From: Streptomyces regalis
GTDB taxonomy: Bacteria > Actinomycetota > Actinomycetes > Streptomycetales > Streptomycetaceae
Direction: 5' to 3'
Assembly (NCBI RefSeq): GCF_001509475.1
Contig: NZ_LLZG01000414.1
Coordinates: forward strand, 11,913 to 75,912
Length of the DNA stretch: 64,000 nucleotides
Shown piece after piece: positions 41,027 to 49,962 of the stretch; position 1 is the stretch's first letter, and every line of letters begins with the position of its first letter. The notes below the pieces were generated by a model. That model was not told the origin of the DNA. It searched no databases and worked only from the letters and a program-made list of their open reading frames with translations. Position numbers and translations under genes: made by a program.

Positions 41027-41887
41027 GTGAACGCACAGCTGCTCGACGGCAAGACGACCGCCGCCGACATCCGCCGCGAACTCGCGGAGCGCGTGGCCAA
41101 GTTGACGGCCACCAACGGCCGCCCGCCGGGCCTCGGCACGGTCCTGGTCGGCGACGACCCGGGCAGCCATGCCTACGTCGGCGGAAAGCACCGCGACTGC
41201 GCCCAGGTCGGCATCGCCTCGATCCGCCGGGACCTGCCCGCCGACGCCTCACAGGAGCAGGTCGAGGAGACGATCGACGAGCTCAACGCCGACCCGGCCT
41301 GCACCGGTTACATCGTCCAGCTCCCGCTGCCGCGCCACCTGGACGCCAACGCCGTACTGGAACGCATGGACCCGGCCAAGGACGCCGACGGACTGCACCC
41401 CGTCAACCTCGGCCGGCTCACCCTGGGCGTCGAGGCCCCGCTGCCGTGCACCCCGCGCGGCATCGTCGAACTGCTCCGCCGCCACGAGGTACCGCTCGCC
41501 GGAGCGCGCGTCTGCGTGATCGGCCGCGGCATCACCGTCGGACGCCCGATCGGCCTCCTCCTCACCCGCCGCTCCGAGAACGCCACCGTGACCCTCTGCC
41601 ACACCGGCACCAAGGGCCTTGCCTGGCACGTACGGGAGGCGGACATCGTCATCGCCGCCGCCGGCTCGCCCGGACTGGTCACCAAGGACATGCTGCGCCC
41701 CGGCGCCGCGGTCCTGGATGTCGGCATCACCCGCACCGACCAGGGCCTGGTCGGCGACATCCACCCGGACGCCGCCCAGGTCGCCGGATGGATCGCGCCC
41801 ATGCCCGGAGGCGTGGGCCCCATGACCCGGGCGATGTTGCTGGCCAACGTCGTCGAGGCCGCCGAGAGGAACGCCACCGCCGTATGA
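41027..41887 (+). CDS. folD: Methylenetetrahydrofolate dehydrogenase/cyclohydrolase
   Basis: 286 aa. Bifunctional enzyme converting 5,10-methylene-THF to 10-formyl-[26 protein letters not shown] contains the position of the usual catalytic YVxxK segment (here Y-V-G-G-K); QLPLPRHLD and [14 protein letters not shown] are substrate motifs; [17 protein letters not shown] and [21 protein letters not shown] complete the family set. GTG 41027 with aaggag upstream. Placed between two folate-using demethylases, it oxidises their product. Confidence 0.94.
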   Translation: MNAQLLDGKTTAADIRRELAERVAKLTATNGRPPGLGTVLVGDDPGSHAYVGGKHRDCAQVGIASIRRDLPADASQEQVEETIDELNADPACTGYIVQLPLPRHLDANAVLERMDPAKDADGLHPVNLGRLTLGVEAPLPCTPRGIVELLRRHEVPLAGARVCVIGRGITVGRPIGLLLTRRSENATVTLCHTGTKGLAWHVREADIVIAAAGSPGLVTKDMLRPGAAVLDVGITRTDQGLVGDIHPDAAQVAGWIAPMPGGVGPMTRAMLLANVVEAAERNATAV

Positions 41888-41961
41888 ACGCGCACGTCCC
41901 CAAGCACCCGCAGAATCCGCACCTCGAAGAAGCCCTTTCAGAAGACGGAGACGTCCGATGA
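41884..41961 (+). CDS. 25-residue small ORF bridging folD and soxB
   Basis: ATG at 41884 overlaps the folD TGA, and its own TGA (41959-41961) overlaps the soxB ATG. It encodes [20 protein letters not shown] followed by DGDVR. No homology is recognised. Being coupled by ATGA at both ends suggests it may serve translational coupling rather than make a working peptide. Could be chance. Confidence 0.35.
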   Translation: MNAHVPKHPQNPHLEEALSEDGDVR

Positions 41962-43190
41962 GCCCCCGCATCCCCGGCGCCGACCTCCCCGACCACCCCG
42001 ACTGGCTGTGGCGCAACCCCGAGCCCAAGCGGTCGTACGACGTGGTGATCGTCGGCGGCGGCGGACACGGCCTGGCCACCGCGCACTACCTCGCCAAGAA
42101 CCACGGCATCACCAATGTCGCGGTGCTGGAGAAGGGCTGGCTCGCGGGCGGCAACATGGCCCGCAACACCACGATCATCCGCTCCAACTACCTGTGGGAC
42201 GAGAGCGCCGGCATCTACGAGCACGCGCTCAAGCTCTGGGAGGGCCTGGCGGACGAGCTCGACTACCCGATCCTCTTCTCCCAGCGCGGCGTGCTGAACC
42301 TGGCCCACAGCCTCCAGGACGTCCGCGACAGCGTGCGGCGCGTCGAGGCGAACCGCCTCAACGGCGTGGACGCGGAGTGGCTCGACGCGGACGGCGTCAA
42401 GGAAGTCTGCCCGATCGTCAACATCTCCCAGGACGTGCGCTACCCGGTCCTGGGCGCCACGTACCAGCCGCGCGCGGGCATCGCCAAGCACGACTACGTC
42501 GCCTGGGGCCTGGCCCGCTCGGCCGACGCCGCCGGCATCGACATCATCCAGAACTGCGAGGTCACCGGCCTCGACGTGGTCGGCAACCGGGTCGTCGGCG
42601 TCCAGACCAACCTCGGCCCCATCGCGGCCGGCAAGGTCGCGCTCTGCTCGGCGGGCCACACCTCGGTCCTCGCGGCGATGGCGGGCATCGAACTCCCCAT
42701 CCAGAGCCACCCGTTGCAGGCCCTGGTCTCCGAGCTCCTGGAGCCGGTGCACCCCACGGTCGTCATGTCCAACGCCGTCCACGTGTATGTAAGCCAAGCC
42801 CACAAGGGCGAGCTGGTGATGGGCGCGGGCATCGACGCGTACAACTCGTACACCCAGCGCGGCGCCTTCCACATCATCGAGGAGCAGATGGCGGCGGCCC
42901 TGGAGCTGTTCCCGGTCTTCGCCCGCGCCCACGTGCTGCGCACCTGGGGCGGCATCGTCGACACCAGCCCCGACGCCTCACCGATCATCGGGCTCAGCCC
43001 CGTCGACAACCTCTACCTCAACTGCGGCTGGGGAACGGGCGGTTTCAAGGCCACCCCGGGCGTCGGCTGGGTCTACGCCCACACCATCGCCCACGACACC
43101 CCGCACGCCCTCAACGCCCCCTTCTCGCTCGACCGTTTCACCACCGGCGCGCTCGTCGACGAGCACGGCGCTGCCGCGGTGGCCCACTAG
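41958..43190 (+). CDS. soxB: Sarcosine oxidase beta subunit
   Basis: 410 aa, as in known SoxB (about 404). FAD-binding [22 protein letters not shown] at about 29-50; [17 protein letters not shown]; and [12 protein letters not shown] with His178 matching the histidine that carries covalent FMN. It oxidises sarcosine to glycine with THF- or water-dependent C1 release as part of the alpha-beta-gamma-delta heterotetramer. ATG 41958. Next in line is the SoxD-SoxA fusion. Confidence 0.94.
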   Translation: MSPRIPGADLPDHPDWLWRNPEPKRSYDVVIVGGGGHGLATAHYLAKNHGITNVAVLEKGWLAGGNMARNTTIIRSNYLWDESAGIYEHALKLWEGLADELDYPILFSQRGVLNLAHSLQDVRDSVRRVEANRLNGVDAEWLDADGVKEVCPIVNISQDVRYPVLGATYQPRAGIAKHDYVAWGLARSADAAGIDIIQNCEVTGLDVVGNRVVGVQTNLGPIAAGKVALCSAGHTSVLAAMAGIELPIQSHPLQALVSELLEPVHPTVVMSNAVHVYVSQAHKGELVMGAGIDAYNSYTQRGAFHIIEEQMAAALELFPVFARAHVLRTWGGIVDTSPDASPIIGLSPVDNLYLNCGWGTGGFKATPGVGWVYAHTIAHDTPHALNAPFSLDRFTTGALVDEHGAAAVAH

Positions 43191-43201
43191 GGAGCCGAAC
43201 C

Positions 43202-46200
43202 ATGCTGCTCATCCCCTGCCCGTGGTGCGGGCCCCGCGACGAGGCCGAGTTCCACTACGGCGGCCAGGCCCACGTGCCGTACCCGGAGGACCCGGCGTCC
43301 CTCTCCGACCAGGAGTGGGCCCGCTACCTCTTCTTCCGCGACAACCCGAAGGGCCCCTTCGCCGAGCGCTGGAGCCACGCGGCGGGCTGCCGCCGCTGGT
43401 TCAACGCGGTACGGGACACATCGACGAACGAGATCCTGACGGTGTACAGGTCGGGCGAGGAACGCCCGGCAACTCCCGAGCCGAGGCCAGTATTTTCAGC
43501 CCGTCCGGCGTTTGAGGACGAGGCCCCTTCAGGGCCGACGGGGGTCCAGGGGGCAGAGCCCCCTGGCGGGGTAGAAGGGGCGGAGCCCCTTCAGGATGGG
43601 ACGGGTAGGGGCGGCGGGGGCGAGACCAATCCGTTCCGCCACGCGAGCCGCGGCCGAATCGACCGCGACACCCCCCTCACCTTCACCTTCGACGGCACCG
43701 AATACCAGGGCTACCGAGGCGACACCCTCGCCTCCGCCCTCCTCGCCAACGGCGTCATCCAGGCCGGCACCAGCATCAAGCTCGGCCGCCCCCGAGGCAT
43801 CTTCTCCGCCGGCGTCGAAGAGCCCAACGCGGTCATCCAGATCGAGGAACCCTTCCCGGAGCCCATGCTCCCCGCGACGACCGTCGAGCTCTACGACGGC
43901 CTGGTCGCGACCAGCCTCCCCGGCCAGGGCCGCCTCGCCACCGACCCGGACCCCGCCCGCTACGACGCCGTACACGCCCACTGCGACCTGCTGATCGTCG
44001 GCGCCGGCCCGGCCGGCCTCGCGGCAGCGGCGGCCGCGGCGAGAAGCGGCGCCCGCGTCATCCTCGCCGACGACCAGCCGGAACCCGGCGGCAGCCTCCT
44101 CGGCACGGCCGAGCACCTCGACTGGGTACGGGAGGTGACGGAGCTGCTCGACGCCGCCCCCGAGGTCCGCGTCCTGCCGCGCACCACCGTCTTCGGCTAC
44201 TACGACGACAACCACCTCCTCGCCGTCGAGCGCCGCACCAACCATCTCGGCGCCGGCGCCCCCGAGAACGTCTCCCGCGAACGCGTCTGGCGCATCCGCG
44301 CCCGCCGGGTCGTCCTCGCCACCGGCGCCCACGAGCGTTCGCTGGCGTTCGCGAACAACGATCGCCCCGGCGTGATGCTGGCCTCCTCGGCCCGCACCCA
44401 CGTCAACCGCCACGGAGTCCTGCCCGGCCGTCACGCTGTGGTCTTCACGACCAACGACAGCGCGTACGCAGCGGCCCTGGACCTCGCCTCGGCGGGCCTT
44501 GCCGTCGCGGCGATCGTCGACACCCGTCCCGAACCGGGGGAGTGGGCCGAGCGTGCGAGGGCGGCCGGCATCGAGGTGCTGGCCGGGCACGCCGTCACCG
44601 GCACGGAGGGCGAGGCACGCCTCACCGCCGTGACCGTCGCACCGTACGGAGAGTCCGCGGGGCGGCGCGAGTTCGCCGCCGACCTGCTGCTGGTCTCCGG
44701 CGGCTGGAACCCGGTGGCGCACCTGTTCAGCCAGTCCGGTGGCAAGCTGCGCCACGACGAGACGCTGGGCTCCTTCGTCCCCGACACCTGCCGCCAGGCC
44801 GTCGAGGTCGCGGGCAGCGCGAGCGGCGTCCTCGACCCGGCCGCGGTCCTGGCACAGGGCGCGGCCGCCGGTGCCCGTGCCATCGAGGCCGAGGGGTACC
44901 CGCCCGAGGCGCCCCGCCTCCCCGAGGTGCCCGCGCAGCCGCGGCCGACGCCGCCGATGCACGTGTACGTCGTCCCGGGTGCCGCGGACGGTCCCTGCTT
45001 CGTCGATCTCCAGCGTGACGTCACCGTCGACGACCTGGCCCGTGCGACCGGCGCCGGTCTGCGCTCGGTCGAGCACACCAAGCGCTACACCACGGCCGGC
45101 ACCGCCAACGACCAGGGCAAGACCTCCGGCATCCTGGCCAGCGGCGTTGTAGCCGAACTGCTGGGCGTGGACATCTCGGCGCTCGGCACGACCACGTTCC
45201 GCCCGCCGTACACGCCGGTCTCCTTCGCCGCCCTCGCCGGCCGCGACCGGGGCGTGCTGAGCGACCCGGTCCGCACGACCGCCATCCATGAGTGGCATGT
45301 CGCGCACGGTGCCCTGTTCGAGAACGTCGGCCAGTGGAAGCGCCCCTGGTACTACCCGCGAGGTGGCGAGGACATGGAAGCCGCCGTACTGCGCGAGTGC
45401 GCCGCCACCCGCGAGAGCGTCGGCTTCATGGACGCCTCCACCCTCGGCAAGATCGACGTGCAGGGCCCGGACGCAGGCGTCTTCCTCGACCGGCTCTACA
45501 CCAACATGATGTCCACCCTGAAGGTCGGCATGATCCGCTACGGCGTCATGTGCCGCCCGGACGGCATGGTCTTCGACGACGGCACGGTCATCCGCGTCGC
45601 CCCGGAGCGCTTCCTGGTCACCACGACGACGGGCAACGCCGCCGCCGTACTCGACTGGATGGAGGAGTGGCACCAGACCGAGTGGCCCGAGCTGAAGGTC
45701 CACTGCACCTCCGTGACCGAGCAGTGGGCCACGGTCGCCCTGGTCGGTCCGAAGTCCCGCGAGGTCCTCGCCTCCCTCGCGCCCCGACTGGCCGTGGCCA
45801 ACGACGACTTCCCGTTCATGGCCTGGCGGGAGACGACCGTCGCGGGCATCGAGGCCCGGGTCTGCCGGATCAGCTTCTCCGGCGAACTCGCCTTCGAGAT
45901 CAACGTGTCACCGTGGCAGGGCCTCGCCCTGTGGGAGGCCGTGTACGAGGCCGGCGCCCCGTACGGCATCACCCCGTACGGCACGGAGACCATGCACGTC
46001 CTGCGTGCCGAGAAGGGCTACCCGATCATCGGCCAGGACACCGACGGCACGGTCACTCCGCAGGACCTCGGCATGAGCTGGGTGGTGTCGAAGAAGAAGC
46101 CGGACTTCGTCGGCAAGCGGTCCTACGCCCGCGCGGACACGTCCCGTCCCGACCGCAAGCACCTGGTCGGCCTGCTCCCCGAGGACCCGGGGACCTTCCT

Positions 46201-46444
46201 CCCGGAGGGCACCCACCTGATCGCCGACGGTGTGGTGCCGACCCCGCCGGTCCCCATGCTCGGCCATGTCACCTCCAGCTATCGCAGCGCCGCCCTCGGC
46301 CGCACGTTCGCGCTCGCCCTGATCAAGGGCGGCCGGGACCGTATCGGCGAGCGGCTGTACGCCCCCGTCGGCGACCAACTGGTGCCGGTGACCGTCGCCG
46401 GCCCCGTCCTCTACGACCCCGAAGGAGCTCGCCGCGATGGCTGA
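43202..46444 (+). CDS. soxDA: Fused sarcosine oxidase delta-alpha subunit (SoxD-SoxA)
   Basis: 1080 aa in one frame. Residues 1-96 are a complete delta subunit with its zinc ligands Cys6, Cys9, His59 and Cys63. Residues about 97-142 are a Gly/Pro/Glu linker encoded by a dispersed repeat (43491-43624). Residues about 150-1080 are the alpha subunit: LTFTFDGTEYQGYRGDTLASALLANGV, NAD-type GAGPAG at 267-272, GWNPVAHLFSQSGG, and a C-terminal GcvT-like folate domain (YGTETMHVLRAEKGYPIIGQDTDGTVTPQDLGMSW, split by a turn). Normally soxD and soxA are separate, nearly overlapping genes. No stop codon remains between them. ATG 43202; overlaps soxG by 8 bp. Confidence 0.9.
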   Translation: MLLIPCPWCGPRDEAEFHYGGQAHVPYPEDPASLSDQEWARYLFFRDNPKGPFAERWSHAAGCRRWFNAVRDTSTNEILTVYRSGEERPATPEPRPVFSARPAFEDEAPSGPTGVQGAEPPGGVEGAEPLQDGTGRGGGGETNPFRHASRGRIDRDTPLTFTFDGTEYQGYRGDTLASALLANGVIQAGTSIKLGRPRGIFSAGVEEPNAVIQIEEPFPEPMLPATTVELYDGLVATSLPGQGRLATDPDPARYDAVHAHCDLLIVGAGPAGLAAAAAAARSGARVILADDQPEPGGSLLGTAEHLDWVREVTELLDAAPEVRVLPRTTVFGYYDDNHLLAVERRTNHLGAGAPENVSRERVWRIRARRVVLATGAHERSLAFANNDRPGVMLASSARTHVNRHGVLPGRHAVVFTTNDSAYAAALDLASAGLAVAAIVDTRPEPGEWAERARAAGIEVLAGHAVTGTEGEARLTAVTVAPYGESAGRREFAADLLLVSGGWNPVAHLFSQSGGKLRHDETLGSFVPDTCRQAVEVAGSASGVLDPAAVLAQGAAAGARAIEAEGYPPEAPRLPEVPAQPRPTPPMHVYVVPGAADGPCFVDLQRDVTVDDLARATGAGLRSVEHTKRYTTAGTANDQGKTSGILASGVVAELLGVDISALGTTTFRPPYTPVSFAALAGRDRGVLSDPVRTTAIHEWHVAHGALFENVGQWKRPWYYPRGGEDMEAAVLRECAATRESVGFMDASTLGKIDVQGPDAGVFLDRLYTNMMSTLKVGMIRYGVMCRPDGMVFDDGTVIRVAPERFLVTTTTGNAAAVLDWMEEWHQTEWPELKVHCTSVTEQWATVALVGPKSREVLASLAPRLAVANDDFPFMAWRETTVAGIEARVCRISFSGELAFEINVSPWQGLALWEAVYEAGAPYGITPYGTETMHVLRAEKGYPIIGQDTDGTVTPQDLGMSWVVSKKKPDFVGKRSYARADTSRPDRKHLVGLLPEDPGTFLPEGTHLIADGVVPTPPVPMLGHVTSSYRSAALGRTFALALIKGGRDRIGERLYAPVGDQLVPVTVAGPVLYDPEGARRDG
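43491..43624. repeat. Dispersed Streptomyces-type repeat within soxDA
   Basis: About 134 bp beginning tattttcagcccgtccggcg and containing imperfect inverted repeats (gggggcagagccccc and aaggggcggagcccctt), ending in gatgggacgggtaggggcgg. I recognise this as a common intergenic repeat in Streptomyces; here it is read through in frame. Confidence 0.8.
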
Positions 46445-47039
46445 CACCGCCCTTACCGCCCCGCTCCGCAGCCCGCTGTCGCATGTCGCCGACCGCCTGG
46501 CCACCGCGACACACGCGTCCGGGGGTGCGATCAGGCTGGCCGAACTCCCCTTCCTGGCCCAGCTCAACGTGCGCCTCGACGTCAAGGGAGCGGCGGCGGA
46601 AGCCGTCGGGCTCGCACTGGACCTGCAACTGCCGCTCCAGCCGAACAGTGTCGTACGCGCGGGGGAGCTGACCGTGCTGTGGCTCGGCCCGGACGAGTGG
46701 CTGCTGGTGGGACCGCAGGGCAGCGAGCGGGACCTGGAGAGCCGGATCCGGGAGGCGGCGGGGGACGAGCACGTCTCGGTCACCGACGTCTCCGCGCAGC
46801 GCACCACGCTCCTCGTCACGGGCCCGCGCGCCCAGGACCTGCTGGCCCACGGCTGTCCGCTGGACCTGCATCCGCGGGCCTTCGGCTCCGGCCGCTGCGC
46901 TCAGACGACACTGGGCCGTACACAGGTCGTCCTAGTGGCCCGGGACGAACCCAGGGCCGGATTCTGGGTCCTGGTGCGCTCGACGTTCGCCGGCTATCTG
47001 GCGGACTGGCTGCTCGACGCGGCGACCGAGTACCTCTGA
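46437..47039 (+). CDS. soxG: Sarcosine oxidase gamma subunit
   Basis: 200 aa, matching known SoxG (about 203). YgfZ/GcvT-related fold: LPFLAQLNVRLDVKG, LWLGPDEWLLVGP, TDVSAQRTTLLVTGPRAQDLLAHGCPLDLHPRAFGSGRCAQTTLGRTQV (spanning two strands) and a C-terminal SFAGYLADWLLDAATEYL-like end. Completes the tetramer with SoxB and SoxDA. ATG 46437 overlaps the previous gene. A strong hairpin follows. Confidence 0.92.
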   Translation: MADTALTAPLRSPLSHVADRLATATHASGGAIRLAELPFLAQLNVRLDVKGAAAEAVGLALDLQLPLQPNSVVRAGELTVLWLGPDEWLLVGPQGSERDLESRIREAAGDEHVSVTDVSAQRTTLLVTGPRAQDLLAHGCPLDLHPRAFGSGRCAQTTLGRTQVVLVARDEPRAGFWVLVRSTFAGYLADWLLDAATEYL

Positions 47040-47069
47040 GAAAACCCGACGGGCCCGCACCCCGTCGGC

Positions 47070-47104
47070 CCCTGTGGGAGCTCCGCTCAGGAGCTCCCAC
47101 AGGG
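47070..47104 (+). terminator. Terminator after sox operon
   Basis: Fifteen-base-pair perfect stem (47070-47084 with 47090-47104), 5-base loop, followed by cttt. Confidence 0.88.
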
Positions 47105-47117
47105 CTTTGTACAGCAC

Positions 47118-47134
47118 GTTTCGTCATACGCATC
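47118..47134 (-). promoter_or_regulatory. Single degenerate regulon box upstream of folP
   Basis: Minus strand GATGCGTATGACGAAAC, similar to the betA second box and the Rieske-ferredoxin second box. No partner box is seen, so membership is tentative. Confidence 0.4.
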
Positions 47135-47149
47135 GAAAGTCGGACGCCT

Positions 47150-48106
47150 GTGACCGCCACCGCCACCGCCACCGCCACCTCCACCGCCCACGCCACCACT
47201 CCACCCCACCGGGGAACACCGGTACGGCGTCCGGGAACCCCCGTACTCCACCCGCGGGGGCTGCCACGCCCCGGCCGGACGCTGGTCATGGGTGTCGTGA
47301 ACGTGACGCCGGACTCGTTCTCCGACGGCGGGCTGTCGTTCGCCGCCGACGCCGCGGTCACGCACGGGCTCGCGCTGCTCGAACAGGGCGCGGACATCGT
47401 GGACGTGGGCGGCGAGTCGACCCGCCCCGGCGCGGCACGCCCGCCGGTGGAGGAGGAGCTGCGACGCGTCCTGCCCGTCGTCCGGGAACTCTCCGCGGCG
47501 GGCGCGATCGTGAGCGTCGACACCATGCGGGCGGAGGTCGCCGCACGCGCGCTGGACGCGGGTGCGCGGCTGGTCAACGACGTCTCGGGGGGCCTCGCCG
47601 ACCCCGCGATGCTGCCGCTGATGGCCCGGGCGGGCACGCCGTACGTGCTGATGCACTGGCGTGGACACTCCGCCGGCATGCAGGCGAACGCCGTCTACGA
47701 CGACGTCGTCACCGATGTGCTCGACGAGCTGCGGCTGAGGATCGAGGCCGCGCTGGAGGCGGGGATGGCGCCCGACTGCCTGGCCGTCGACCCCGGGCTG
47801 GGCTTCGCCAAGACGCCCGACCACAACTGGGAGCTGCTGGGCCGGCTGGGTGACGTCATGGCCCTGGGGCACCCCGTCCTCGTGGGCGCGTCACGCAAGT
47901 CGTTCCTGGGCAGTCTGCTGGCCGACCGGACGACGGGACAGCCCCGCCCCGCGCGGCTGCGCGATGCCGCGACCACCGCCGTGTCCGTACTCGCCGCCGC
48001 ACAGGGCGTCTGGTGTCTGCGTGTGCACGACGTCGCGTCGACGGCGGACGCGGTACGGGTGACGGCCCGCTGGGGCGTCGAGGCTGTGGAGCCTCAGCCC
48101 AGGTAG
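47150..48106 (+). CDS. folP: Dihydropteroate synthase
   Basis: About 318 aa. Joins p-aminobenzoate to the pterin in folate synthesis. All DHPS motifs are present: MGVVNVTPDSFSDGG, DIVDVGGESTRPGA, VSVDTMRAEVAARALDAGA, VNDVSGG, MHWRG, DPGLGFAKTPDHNWELL, GASRKSFLG. GTG 47150 gives an unusual N-terminal Thr-Ala repeat encoded by an accn microsatellite, so a later start is possible. Probably a second, pathway-linked folP that raises the folate pool. Ends overlapping convergent iclR2 by 13 bp. Confidence 0.9.
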   Translation: MTATATATATSTAHATTPPHRGTPVRRPGTPVLHPRGLPRPGRTLVMGVVNVTPDSFSDGGLSFAADAAVTHGLALLEQGADIVDVGGESTRPGAARPPVEEELRRVLPVVRELSAAGAIVSVDTMRAEVAARALDAGARLVNDVSGGLADPAMLPLMARAGTPYVLMHWRGHSAGMQANAVYDDVVTDVLDELRLRIEAALEAGMAPDCLAVDPGLGFAKTPDHNWELLGRLGDVMALGHPVLVGASRKSFLGSLLADRTTGQPRPARLRDAATTAVSVLAAAQGVWCLRVHDVASTADAVRVTARWGVEAVEPQPR

Positions 48107-48891
48107 CCCATCCGGTGGCTGATCTCGTCCGCGCCGCTGATCAGCATGGGTGCCACCTCGTGGATGCGTTCCTCGGTGAAGCGGTACGCGGGGCCGGAGG
48201 CGCTGAGCGCGGCGATGACCTCGCCGTCGCGGGAGCGGATCGGGGCCGCCAGAGCCTGGAGTCCGATCTCGAGCTCCTCCAGCGTCACCGCGTACCCGCG
48301 CTCCCGCGCCTCGGCGAGGTTCTTCTCCAGCTTCGTCCTGGCGGTCAGGGTGTGCGGCGTGAGCTGCTGCACCGTGGACGCCGCGAGCACGGCGTCGCGT
48401 TCCTTCGCCGGCAGATGGGCCAGCAGGATCTTGCCGCTCGACGTGGCGTAGACCGGCGTGAGCTGGCCGACCCAGTTGTGCGTGCCGACGGCGCCGGGAC
48501 CGCGTACCTGATACAGGTTGACCGCGTAGTGCTCCTGCAGGACGGCGATGTTGACGGTCTCGCCGATCTCCTCGCTGAGCCGCTCGCACACCGGCCGGCC
48601 CTGCTGGGTGATGTCGAGGCGGCCCGTGACCGCGCCGGCCAGGCGTACGACCCCGAAGCCCAGCCGGTACTTGCCCCGCTCGGCCGTCTGCTCGACGAGT
48701 CCGCGCGCCTCCAGCGCCCCGAGCAGCCGGAACGCGGTCGACTTGTGGACGTCGATCTCGGCGGCCACCTCGCTGACGCCCGCCTCGCCGCGCTGGGCGA
48801 GGATCTCCAGGACGCTGATCGCGCGGTCGACGGACTGCACCCCGTTCACCGCGGTACCCGCTGTTTCGCTATCTGCGGCGTAGTTGCTCAT
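48094..48891 (-). CDS. IclR-family transcriptional regulator (copy 2)
   Basis: 265 aa, nearly colinear with copy 1: same MSNY start, HTH region [25 protein letters not shown] and effector-domain motifs [33 protein letters not shown] and MGYLG end. ATG 48891 lies inside a regulon box. It is upstream of nothing on its own strand, so it is a single-gene unit. Copies 1 and 2 probably recognise the same sites and may differ in effector; this is inferred. Confidence 0.9.
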   Translation of the reverse strand: MSNYAADSETAGTAVNGVQSVDRAISVLEILAQRGEAGVSEVAAEIDVHKSTAFRLLGALEARGLVEQTAERGKYRLGFGVVRLAGAVTGRLDITQQGRPVCERLSEEIGETVNIAVLQEHYAVNLYQVRGPGAVGTHNWVGQLTPVYATSSGKILLAHLPAKERDAVLAASTVQQLTPHTLTARTKLEKNLAEARERGYAVTLEELEIGLQALAAPIRSRDGEVIAALSASGPAYRFTEERIHEVAPMLISGADEISHRMGYLG

Positions 48892-48899
48892 GGCGCAAC
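48883..48899 (-). promoter_or_regulatory. Regulon box over iclR2 start codon
   Basis: GTTGCTCATGGCGCAAC, a 5+7+5 dyad; bases 48889-48891 are the complement of the ATG. Same geometry as at iclR1. Confidence 0.72.
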
Positions 48900-49004
48900 T
48901 GTACGCGATTCTCGGTGTGTGGCGAGGGGCCGCAGTGACTGGATGAAAGGCCGGTTGGGTACTTGACGCCGACCGTCCGTCCGCAGCCTAGGGCGGCCCG
49001 TTCG

Positions 49005-49877
49005 TCAGCGGAAGACCACGGTGCAGTGTCCGTTCACCAGCACCCGGCTCTCGCTGTGCCACTCGACGGCGCGGGCGAGCACCTGGGCCTCGACGTCACG
49101 GCCCATGGTGACCAGCTCGTCGGGGGCGCGGGAGTGGTCCACGCGGACGACGTCCTGCTCGATGATCGGGCCTTCGTCGAGGTCGGACGTGACGTAGTGC
49201 GCCGTGGCCCCGACGAGCTTGACGCCGCGTTCGTGCGCCTGGACGTACGGCTTGGCGCCCTTGAAGCTCGGCAGGAAGGAGTGGTGGATGTTGATGGCCC
49301 GGCCGTCGAGCTGCTTGCACAGGTCGTCGGAGAGGATCTGCATGTAGCGGGCCAGCACCACCAGGTCGACGTCCAGGTCGCGCACCAGCTCCAGCAGCCG
49401 TGCCTCGGCCTGGGCCTTGGTGTCCTTGGTCACCGGGATGTGGTGGAAGGGGATGCCGTAGCTCTCTGCCAGTGGCTCGAAGTCGCGGTGGTTGGAGACG
49501 ATCGCCGGGATCTCGATGTTGAGCGCGCCTGTGGACTTGCGGAACAGCAGGTCGTTCAGGCAGTGGCCGAACTTCGACACCATGATCAGCGTCCGTGTCG
49601 GGGTCGAGGCGTCGTGCAGCTGCCAGGTGATCCCGTACGCCTGGGCGACCGGGCCGAAGCCGGTGCGCAGGTCCTCCAGTGAGATGGCGGGATCCGAGAC
49701 GTCGAAGTGCACCCGCATGAAGAAGCGGTCCTGCAACCGGTCGTCGAACTGCTGGCTCTCCAGGATGTTGCCCGAGTGACTCACGAGAAAGGTGGTCACG
49801 GCGTGGACGAGTCCGGCCTGGTCGGGACAGGAAAGGGTGAGGACGAACTCACGGCCGGGCCGCGGTCGAGGAGACAT
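49005..49877 (-). CDS. purU: Formyltetrahydrofolate deformylase (copy 2)
   Basis: 290 aa, the same length as copy 1 and very similar throughout. ACT domain (FVLTLSCPDQAGLVHAVTTFLV), then formyltransferase domain with INIHHSFLPSFKGAKP and HYVTSDLDEGPIIEQDVVRVDHSR (spanning a turn). ATG 49877 after ggaggaagg. It releases formate and THF from 10-formyl-THF. It has its own operator pair. Two deformylases in one cluster point to a heavy C1 load. Confidence 0.92.
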   Translation of the reverse strand: MSPRPRPGREFVLTLSCPDQAGLVHAVTTFLVSHSGNILESQQFDDRLQDRFFMRVHFDVSDPAISLEDLRTGFGPVAQAYGITWQLHDASTPTRTLIMVSKFGHCLNDLLFRKSTGALNIEIPAIVSNHRDFEPLAESYGIPFHHIPVTKDTKAQAEARLLELVRDLDVDLVVLARYMQILSDDLCKQLDGRAINIHHSFLPSFKGAKPYVQAHERGVKLVGATAHYVTSDLDEGPIIEQDVVRVDHSRAPDELVTMGRDVEAQVLARAVEWHSESRVLVNGHCTVVFR

Positions 49878-49896
49878 GCCTTCCTCCATCGTCGGT

Positions 49897-49962
49897 GGTG
49901 CGAATTACGCAACACGATGAGCAATACGCAACATGATTGAATGGGTGCGACCGCGTGGTCAA
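49897..49962 (-). promoter_or_regulatory. Regulon operator pair and promoter of purU2
   Basis: Minus strand: TTGACC (49957-49962), boxes GTTGCGTATTGCTCATC (49916-49932) and GTTGCGTAATTCGCACC (49897-49913), 19 bp apart. The hexamer overlaps the last codons of iclR3. Confidence 0.78.

Noticed and set aside
43491..43624. Insertion sequence within soxDA
   Set aside because: No transposase and no target-site duplication seen; it matches a short non-coding dispersed repeat instead.
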